The notes under the pieces are model-generated. The model worked only from the letters and a program-made list of their open reading frames with translations, made no database searches and was not told where the DNA came from. This document shows, one piece after another, positions 56,320 to 64,000 of a stretch of 64,000 nucleotides of DNA. How positions within the stretch are numbered: position 1 is the stretch's first letter; each line of letters starts with the position of its first letter. The DNA comes from Pyropia yezoensis (lineage: Eukaryota > Rhodophyta > Bangiophyceae > Bangiales > Bangiaceae): assembly GCA_009829735.1 (NCBI GenBank), contig CM020619.1, positions 21,085,816 through 21,149,815 on the forward strand. Reading direction: 5' to 3'. A program made the position numbers and the translations under genes.

Positions 56320-56540
56320 ACGCCCCTAGTACGGATGCGACCCCCTTAGTACGGATGCGACCCCCTTAGTACGGATGCGACCCCCTTAGTACGGATGCGA
56401 CCCTGCCATTACCGGGACTCGAGGGGAGGGGCGGGGGGGGGCATCTGGGGGCGCGGGGGGGCTTTTGGGGGCGCGGGGGGGCCCGCGGGGGGGGCGGGCC
56501 TGGGGGGCCACTGGGGGGGGGGGTGGGGGGTCCGGGGTTG
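56320..56540. repeat. GTACGGATGCGACCCCCTTA tandem repeat and G-rich tract, arm 2
   Basis: Four 20-base units (56331-56402) followed by a 110-base G-rich segment with many runs of four or more G, a G-quadruplex candidate. Mirror of 43601-43812. Confidence 0.85.
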
Positions 56541-56969
56541 GCTGTGCGGGCTTGTATCAAATACATCTATTTGTCTTGCCATCAAGCACGTATTATCTTC
56601 CTAGGGCTGATTAGGCTCGGCCCTCTCTGGTGTCATCACGTGTAGTATCTCGTGAGAAGGGGCCCCACATGTCTTCTGTAAATTCAGGAACGTTTCAATC
56701 ATTTGTGTGGGGTCCCCAGCACCCCATCAGGGCCATATAGTTGAAATCGAATGAGCAACAACTCCCCACCTGCATGGCATTGAATGGGGATCCCGGACGC
56801 TCGGAATGAAACGCGCTCACCCCGTGATTAATGCGCTTCGGCAGAGTACGAGTACCCGGAGGCAACTCTATTCGTTAGCTTGGACGAGCTAGCTACTACT
56901 GACAGCTAGCTAGCTTATGTCACTTGCGCTGACGACCGCTGTGCGCCTTGTGACACGCTCAGCCTGCAT
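56541..56969. other. Intergenic segment, arm 2
   Basis: Mirror of 43166-43600, no gene seen. Contains the CTAGGGCTGATTAGGC dispersed-repeat block. Confidence 0.45.
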
Positions 56970-59900
56970 CACATGTGGTGACGAGGTGGTGCAACGCTCC
57001 AGGTCCCCCGCCGCTGCGGCACCCCCCCGCCGCTGTTTTAGCGTCCGCGCGGCCGCCTGCAGCCGTTACCGCTGCCTGCCCCGGCATCGCTGCGGGGGAC
57101 GGCGGCTGCTGCAGGGGGGCCGGCAGCTCCCGGCCGACGAAGGCAGTCGCCGGCGGGCAGGGGATGTTGCTGACGGGGGACGGGCACGGCTGATACAGAG
57201 GGGCAGATGCGGCTGCCGCCAGGGTGGCGCCGCTGCGGGTGCGGCTCCTGGCCGGCTGGCGCACCCGCTAGCTCGCGGCCGCAGCTGCTGGTGGGCGGGA
57301 GTGGCTGCTGGCGTGCGGATGCGACTGCTGGCGGGCGTGCCCGCCCGCTGGCTCGCCGCCGCGGGCACTCGCAACCAGCGACGCGCGCGTGCGGCCGGGC
57401 GCGGCTTCTGGGCAGCTGGTGCGCCTCCTGGCCGCCGGGCGCGGCTGCTGGCGGGCGGAGGCTCCTGCTGGCAGCCGCGCGCGGCTGCTGGCCGGCGAGG
57501 ACCGCTGCTGTTGCGCAGCTCCGGCTGCTGCTGTACGGGGGCTGCCGCTGGCGGGCTGGGGCGCCGCTGCTGGCCGGCGGGCGCCGTTGCTGGCCGGCGG
57601 GGGCCCCCGCTGGCGGCCGCCCCCCGCTGCTGGCCGGCGGGGGCTCCCGATGGCCGTCACTGCTGGCTGCTGGACGGCGGGGGTCCCGCTGTCGCTCAGC
57701 GGCGGCTGCTTCTTGGTGGGGGCCCTCGCGTGCGGGCTGGGGGGCCCGCAGGCGGCCCGGCGCGGCTGCCGCCGGCGGGGGCTCCCGCTGGTGGCCGCGC
57801 GCGGCTGCTCAGCTGCGTGGGCCTTCGCTGCCGCGCGGCAGCGGCTTCTGGTGGGCGCGGGTGGCTGCTTGCAGGCGTGGGCATGTGTCGCCAGGCGAGC
57901 GCGGGCGCTGGCTGCCGGGCGAGAGCGCTGACGACTGGTGGCGCCCGCTGGCGGCCCGGCGCTCCTGATGGTCGGCCGGAGCGCCCGCTGGCGGCCGCAT
58001 GCGGAAGCTGGCCGGCGGGGGCGCCAGTGGGCAGCGCCTTGCGGGTGCTGCCGGGCCGGGGCGCCTTCTGTGGGCCGCGCGCGGCTGCTGGTCGGCGTGG
58101 GCACCTGCTAGCCGCCATGCGCGGCTGCTGGCATGCAGGGGACACCGCTGGTGACCGCCTGCAGCTGCTGGCCGCACGGGGCCCTCGCTGCCGCGCCGCT
58201 GCGGCTGCTGCTGGGTGGGGGCGGCCGCTGGCGGGCTGCGGCTGCTGCTGGTTGGATGATGTGGCTGCTGGTCGACGCACGCGGCTGCTGGCGGCCGGGC
58301 TCAGCTGCTGGCATGGAGGGGACCCCGCTGGTGGCCACCCGCAGCTGCTGGCCGCAGCGGGCCCCCGCTGCCGCGCCGCCGCGGCTGCTGCTGGGCGGGG
58401 GCGGCTGCTGGCGGGCTGGGGCGGCTGCTGGTTGGCTGGAGTGGTTGCTGGTCGACGCACGCGGCTGCTGGCGGCCGGGCGCGTTTACTGGCGGCCTGGC
58501 GCGGCCGCTGGCTGGTGGCCGCCAGCGCTGGCAGCTGAGGGTGCACCCTGCCGGCAGGGCGCGCCTGCTGGCGGCCTGGGGCCCCCACCGGCGGCCGTTC
58601 GCGACTACTGGCTGGAAACCTCCTTCGCTGCCGTGCAGCGGCGGCTGCTTGTAGGGCGGGGTGGCTTCTGGCGGGCTGGTGCGCTTCCTGGCGGCCGCGC
58701 GCGGCTGGTACCCGGTGGGGGCGCCCGTCGATGGGTAGGTGCGCCCGCTGAAGGCCGGGCGCCGCTGCTGACCGCCGGGGGTCCCTGCTGGCTGTCGCCG
58801 GCGGCTGCTGATAGGTGGGAGTGGCTGCTGGTATTCGAGCACGGGTGATGGCTGCCGGGCGTGGGTGCTGACGGCCTGGTGCGGCCACTGGCCAGCAGCC
58901 GGCGGCGCTCGCGGCCGGGGGCGTCCGCTGCCGACATGGTTTGGCTGCTGGCCGGTGGGGGCCTCTGCTGGCGTGCAGCGGCGGCTGCTGATGGGGAGGA
59001 GGGGCTTCTGACGGGTGGGGGCGGATGCTGGCGCGCTGGAGGGGCCGCTGGCGGGCCGACGCGGACGCTGGCTGGCTCAGGCTCCCGCCGCCCCGCGCGG
59101 GCGGCTGCAGGCTGGCCGGAGCCACCGATGGCCGACAGTGGCGCCCGCAGGCGGCCAGGCGCAGCTGCTGGCGGCCAGATGCCCCCATTGGCGCGCGGCG
59201 GCGGCCTCTGGCTCGCCGCCTAGTCCCCTGGCAGCCGGGGGCGCCCGCAAGCGGCCGGGCGCGGCATTTGGCGACCGGCTTAGGCTTCTGGTTAGCCGCC
59301 GCGGCTGCTGGCGGCCGGGGGCGCCCGCTGGCGGTCGGGCCCGCTGGCGGCCAGGCGCGGGTCCAGGCGACTTGGTTCGGCTGCTGCCTGGCCGCCACGC
59401 CCGATAGCGGCCGGTGGCGCCCATCGGCGGCAAGGTGCGGCAGCAGACCAGCCGCTGTGCCCACTGGCGGCCCGGTGGGCCGTGGCCGGGCGCGGCTGCT
59501 GGCGGCCAGGACCCCCCGCTAGCGCGCGGCGGCGGTTTATGGCTCGCCGCTGCGCCCGCTGGGGGCTGGGCGCGTCCGCTGGCGGCTAGGGGCGGCCTCT
59601 GGCCGATGGGAGCCCCGTTTAGCCTGTATCGGCGGCTGTAGGCGTGCTGGGGCCGCTGCTGGTGTTCGGTTGCGGCTGCTAGCGTACGGGGGCGCCCGCT
59701 GGCGGCCCGAAGCGACAGCTGGCTCTCTGGGGCGTCTGCTCGCTGGCGGGGGCCGGCTGGATTTCCAGCTTGGCCGCTGCTTGGCGGGAATGTCCGCTGG
59801 TGGGTGGGAGTGATTGCTGGCTGGTGCAGGTGGCCGCTGTCGGGAGGGGGCACCCGGTGTCGCGTGGGGGCACCGGTTGTACGCGTGGGCGGGCGCGACT

Positions 59901-60105
59901 TCTGGTGAGTGGCGGCAGCGGCTGGCGGGCGGGGGTGGTGGCGAATAGGCGGGAGCGCCTACTGGCAGGTGACAGTGTCCATTGGCGAGTAGGTGCGGTT
60001 GCTTGCGCTAAGGGCTGGAGGCTAGTAAGCTCGGGCGGCTGCTTGCTGGCCAGCACATTTGCTAGCGGGTGGGTGCGGCCTCTGGCGGACAGGTTGGCGG
60101 GGAAC
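56970..60105. repeat. Type A minisatellite, arm 2
   Basis: Mirror copy of 40030-43165. It keeps a 643-codon plus-strand frame (56917-58848) of CWRPGAAAGG-like periodicity, treated as a by-product of the repeat. Confidence 0.85.
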
Positions 60106-60134
60106 CGCTGGCGCGGGGTTTGGATGCTTGCGGG

Positions 60135-61575
60135 GAAGATATCGCTTTTCTCCGGCGGATGCTGTGCCACCGGTCGCTGCTGCCGTGCTCAGCGATCCTG
60201 GGCCGCCTTCCTGTGCGGGTTGTCTGCAGGGGGAAAAGAAATGAGGACGTCATCAGCTAGCTTAGCGACCACCACCACTGTTCTCAGGACACGACATAGG
60301 TCCGAAACAGCTCTTTTATTTTTTCTTGTTTGTTCTCGTCGTTTTGGGGTGTGCATGCCTTCCAACCACCTGGACTAGCAGACTCCTTCACGGGGTCAGA
60401 ACGTGCGCACGGCGGTTGCTGGTGGTATGCTTCAGGTCGTGCGCCACTTGCCTACGAAGGTCACAAGAACAAACAGAACGTATTATGACCCCAGATGGAC
60501 TATCTATGCACGGAGAGCAGGTGCGCCGAGGGCGTGAAGCGCACCTCGCGAGCTATAGCATGGTGAGATACCGGGAGATACAAGCAGCGAGTGGTCAGAT
60601 TCACAGGAATATCGTGATTTCCATTCGCGGATCTGTTGTTCACGAAGAATGATGAATCGAAGCACGTTACTGAGAATCCTGTGCTCTGCGCCCCCTTGGC
60701 AGTTATTCGGAGCGACCAGCATTGCGGCTCTCACGTAGACGCCGTCGCTGTGTCGTCGCGAGTGACAGCGGGGACGAAGACGGCTTGAGCTTCGGCCGTC
60801 TGAAGAAATCCCTCTGTCCAACTTAACCGGGTTGTCGCTTGTTACGAATCAAACATGTCCTCGGCTGTGTGGGGCTGTAGAGCGGGGCCGGGTAGGGCTA
60901 CGTTGCCACGGCTCTTGCTGTGCGCCTGGCCCGAACAGTGCGGATCGTGTCATGGCTCAGCCGGGCAGACAGAGGTTGTAACGTTATAAGCAAGTGATTG
61001 ATCTACGTTATTTTGCTATAGCACGGGAATAGCGGTTGTGTTTTAATATGTACGTCGCTTTCGTGAACAATAGATCCGCGAATGGAAATCACGATATTCC
61101 TGTGAATCTGACCACTCGCTGCTTGTATCTCCCGGTATCTCACCATGCTATAGCTCGCGAGGTGCGCTTCACGCCCTCGGCGCACCTGCTCTCCGTGCAT
61201 AGATAGTCCATCTGGGGTCATAATACGTTCTGTTTGTTCTTGTGACCTTTGTAGGCAAGTGGCGCACGACCTGAAGCATACCACCAGCAACCGCCGTGTG
61301 CACGTTCTGACCCCGTGAAGGAGTCTGCTAGTCCAGGTGGTTGGAAGGCATGCACACCCCAAAACGACGAGAACAAAACAAGAAAAAATAAAAGAGCTGT
61401 TTCGGACCTATGTTGTGTCCTGAGAACAGTGGTGGTAGTCGCTAAGCTCGCCGATGACTCCTCTGTCTCTTGTTACCCTACAGATGCTCCTCCGCGGAAG
61501 GGCGCTGCAGGGCCGCTGTGCACGACCGCAGCGACCCCGCTGTGACAGTATCCGGCGCCGAAGAGCGCTCCTCCA
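60135..61575. mobile_element. Foldback-type element FB-C, arm 2 copy of FB-B
   Basis: Mirror of 38560-40000 with inverted arms near 60204-60646 and 61061-61504. The core 60647-61060 has no gene. Differences from arm 1 include an extra A in ACAAAACAAG and a few substitutions. Confidence 0.78.
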
Positions 61576-61617
61576 CCCAGACAACAGCACAATTCCACCC
61601 AGCTGCTTCGATCCCAG

Positions 61618-61896
61618 TTGGCAGCCGCCCTCGCGATGGCGGCCGCCCCTACTAGCGCCAATCGCTCTAAAGAGCTCACCGCCGGCATCATGGATGACTA
61701 CTTTCCCCGCGCTAGCGATGGCCGTCCCCAACTGCCCACAGCAGCCACCGTTGACTCGCCGCCTTCCACCCCCTTCCTTCCACCTCTCGCCACCATAACC
61801 GTCACGTTCATGCCGCGGCAGCGGCGGCAGCCGCGCCGGCGCGTGTCGGCCGCCCCCCACCCCCCCCCAAACGCCCCCGCTCGCGCGTTCGGCTAA
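61618..61896 (+). CDS. Small unrecognised reading frame, arm 2 copy
   Basis: 92 codons, with ELTAGIMDDYFPRASDG in the middle and an Arg/Pro-rich end. Unbroken here, unlike in arm 1. No domain recognised. It ends tail-to-tail with the inverted copy of gene B, overlapping its stop region. Confidence 0.3.
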   Translation: MAAALAMAAAPTSANRSKELTAGIMDDYFPRASDGRPQLPTAATVDSPPSTPFLPPLATITVTFMPRQRRQPRRRVSAAPHPPPNAPARAFG

Positions 61897-63006
61897 GTCG
61901 CCGCCCGCCGTAGAGGCGCCAGCCGCGGCCGCACTTCAGTCCCCCCACCACCCCCCCCGCTGGCCCGCCCACTGCCACCGACGCCACAGGTGGCGCAAAG
62001 AGCGGGGAGATGTGTGGGCGTACACTCCCCCCCCCCGCCGTCGCTCGCAGACGCGCTCTCTTCCCCACGAGGCGCGGCCGACGATTGCGCCGCGGAAGAG
62101 AGGCGCTCAGCGAGCGCCGTGCGGCCGTAGCCGCGGGCAGCAGTGCCCCCCGCCACCTTCGCCGCCGTCGTCGCCGCCGCTGCCGCCGCCGCCGCCGCCG
62201 CAACCTTCCCATCCGCCGTCGATCGCGCGGCCGCGTGGGCGACAGCGGTCGCCGCATCGGCACCAATGGCCCCAACCCCCTCGCGCAGGTCGACCCATCT
62301 ACTGGTGGCGACGGCCGCATCGGCTTCTGCCGCTAAAACGGCGGCGCCAAGACCTCCCGCGACTCCACGGCGGCCACATCACGCAACGCCGCCGCGATCT
62401 CCGCCGCCGACGCGGTCGACACGCCCGCTACGCCCCGGTCCCCCGTCTCGACCGCAACCGCTGCGTCGCCCACCGCCGCCCTCAGCGTCAACACCGCCTC
62501 ACCCACAGCCGGGCGCAGCGCGGCGACCACCGCCGCCTCGGTCGCGGCGGCCGCCGCCGCGGCGCCGCGTGCCACGCAGTCGGCGGCGACCGCCGCGGCG
62601 GGCGCCGTCGGTAGGGCCGTGCACGTGACGACGGTGCGGCAACGCCGTCGGCCGCCGCGGCGGCCGACGCCCCCGTTGCAGCGGCGTACGCCGTCACCGC
62701 TTTTACAATGTCGGACAGGGCGGCGCGCACGTCGGGCGTGCCCACGGGGCGACAGCAGCCAGGTAGGCCGCCCGCCGCCGTCGCCGCGTCGGCCACTCCG
62801 GCGGTGGCGGCCACCGCCACGGCATCCTCTGCAGCGCCCCCTCCGCAGGACGCCCGCCGCGGTGGTCGCGTCGAGAGCCGCCGCCGACGCCACCGCCGCC
62901 GCGTCCGCTGCGTAACGCTCCAGCGCGTCCACGACATACCCGGCGGAGGGCCGTGGTCGCTGGTGGGCGCGGCAGTAGCTCGAGGGAGGGGGGACGCGCC
63001 TACCAT
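61893..63006 (-). CDS. Alanine-rich protein B, arm 2 copy (frame interrupted)
   Basis: Mirror of 37129-38242 with additional differences around 62410-62440, 62580-62640 and 62740-62780, where several single-base changes cluster. Frames change at similar places. If the frame breaks differ between arms they are more likely sequence errors; if shared they are likely real. Confidence 0.4.
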
Positions 63007-63489
63007 GTGCAGATATGGACATCAACCAGGGACCGCGGGAGCAAACCGTAGAAGCGCGGCGGGCCACGACGCTTCGTCACAAAGGGCCCCTCATGATTCT
63101 CAGACGCATCCCTCACACATCGAGTGACGGGAAAACGACCCGTCGCATAGCACGTCACACCACGACCGAGATGTGCCAGAGTCCTCAGCCTAATCGGCCC
63201 TAATGAGGTATCCTAACACGCTCCCTGCCAGATAGAGAAAAAAATGCTGTACTTATCTAAAGCCCAAACGGCAAGCCCGGGCCGCCCCCCCCCCCAGGGA
63301 CCCCAGGCAGCCCGCCCATCCCCCCCCCGCATCCCCCCACCCCTCCACACATCGATTTCCTTACAGAACCGATGTGGGACCTCTTTTTCCAAATACAAGG
63401 CCGGTCATCACGTTGCTGACGTGACGCGCCATGTGACGGGTCACTGTCATATCACCCCGTGTGCCGGGACCACATCGTAGAATCATGAG

Positions 63490-64000
63490 GGGCCCTTCGT
63501 GGCCTTGCGTCTTCGCCCTGCGCTGCGACTGCTTTCGAGCCTGGCGGTGGTGTCCTTCCTCCGCGACCGCCTGGGCGTGTCGGCCCACCACGCGGCGGCG
63601 GTGGCGGCCGCCCACGGAGCGGCCGCAGAGGGGTAGCAGCCGCTGCGGCGGCATCCGCGGGCGTCGACGGCCGCGCCAGACGCGACGGCGGCCGGGCGCG
63701 GGGGGGGGTGGGGCGGAGGCCACCCCCGTGCAACGGTACGTTGGCGGCCCCGCCGGTGGGGCCCTGGCAGGGGCTTCGGCGGTGGCGTCGGCGGCAGCGG
63801 CGGCGGCGGCGGTGGCGTCGGCGGGCTGCGGAGGCCCAACCGCCCCCCGCTCCCCCCTGCCCGCTGGGCGCGCTGACGGCCCGCAGCTGACGGCGGGCAC
63901 GTCGGCCACCGCGCGGCGGCGGGTGGTACTCGGCCGCCTCGTCCGCGGGGTGGGCTGACCGCGCGGCTGGGCCTGGTCACCGTCGCTCTGCGCGGCTGCC
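63490..64000 (+). CDS. Alanine-rich protein A, arm 2 copy, cut by window end
   Basis: Mirror of 36136-36644. A 166-codon frame (63461-63958) crosses the region where arm 1 changes frame, showing that ATPVQRYVGG and RRRVVLGRLVRG can be read in one frame. The C-terminal cysteine cluster lies beyond the window. Confidence 0.4.

Larger units (their letters stand above)
54527..64000 (-). repeat. Arm 2 of giant imperfect palindrome
   Basis: Reverse complement of 36136-45608 and runs off the right edge of the window. Contains, in order, block X, tandem repeats, G-rich tract, type A minisatellite, foldback element, the small frame, and the copies of genes B and A. Confidence 0.92.

Noticed and set aside
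56917-58848. 643-codon plus-strand frame and its overlapping frames
   Set aside because: Type A minisatellite; comparable frames open on both strands.
1-64000. CRISPR arrays, rRNA or bacterial operon structure
   Set aside because: Tandem repeats here are degenerate or contiguous without unique spacers; all other signals are eukaryotic retroelements.

Overview
The window is a repeat-dominated, GC-rich nuclear segment of a eukaryote. The evidence is three retrotransposons with assignable LTRs and a degenerate fourth, all of the Ty3/gypsy chromovirus type. There are also long GC-rich minisatellites, foldback-type inverted repeats and alanine-rich reading frames, and no operon-like gene organisation or ribosome binding sites. 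A GC-rich alga such as a bangiophyte red alga would fit, but that is inference from composition and element type only. No ordinary host housekeeping gene, rRNA, tRNA or CRISPR array was recognised.

Layout. 1-2210 is a GC-rich minisatellite. 2365-3575 is a foldback element (FB-A). 3940-14608 is Ty3/gypsy element 1 (plus strand, 362-bp LTRs, target duplication GCGGC). 14609-15197 is a short host remnant. 15198-33962 is Ty3/gypsy element 2 (plus strand, TSD GGTGC). Element 2 is interrupted by a solo LTR in gag (16154-16727, TSD ATGGG) and by a complete related element 3 in minus orientation (19118-28490, TSD AGCCT/AACCT) in the protease-RT linker. 33963-36645 holds low-confidence alanine-rich minus-strand frames. 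From about 36136 to the end of the window lies a giant imperfect palindrome: arm 1 is 36136-45608 and arm 2 is about 54527-64000, collinear with almost no net indel. Each arm carries divergent alanine-rich genes, a foldback element, a 3.1-kb minisatellite and G/C-tract plus short tandem repeats. Between the arms are a 500-base N gap (45609-46108), a degenerate minus-strand Ty3/gypsy element 4 (46109-50325), a directly repeated 1.9-kb block and a second kind of minisatellite.

How the pieces work together. All four Ty3/gypsy elements end gag with the same cassette: G_GGA_AAC, one codon, stop, with pol in the -1 frame. Three of them follow it after exactly six bases with a CCGYTGG-starting stem, which in element 3 can form an 11-bp hairpin and pseudoknot. 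This is a textbook layout for -1 ribosomal frameshifting. Elements 1, 2 and 3 also carry a large antisense reading frame between pol and the 3' LTR, tail-to-tail with pol and of unknown function; in element 4 that region falls in or beyond the gap. Elements 2 and 3 share a UGA codon exactly where the last cysteine of the integrase HHCC zinc finger should be. Every element has at least some damage, so none is clearly autonomous as read here.
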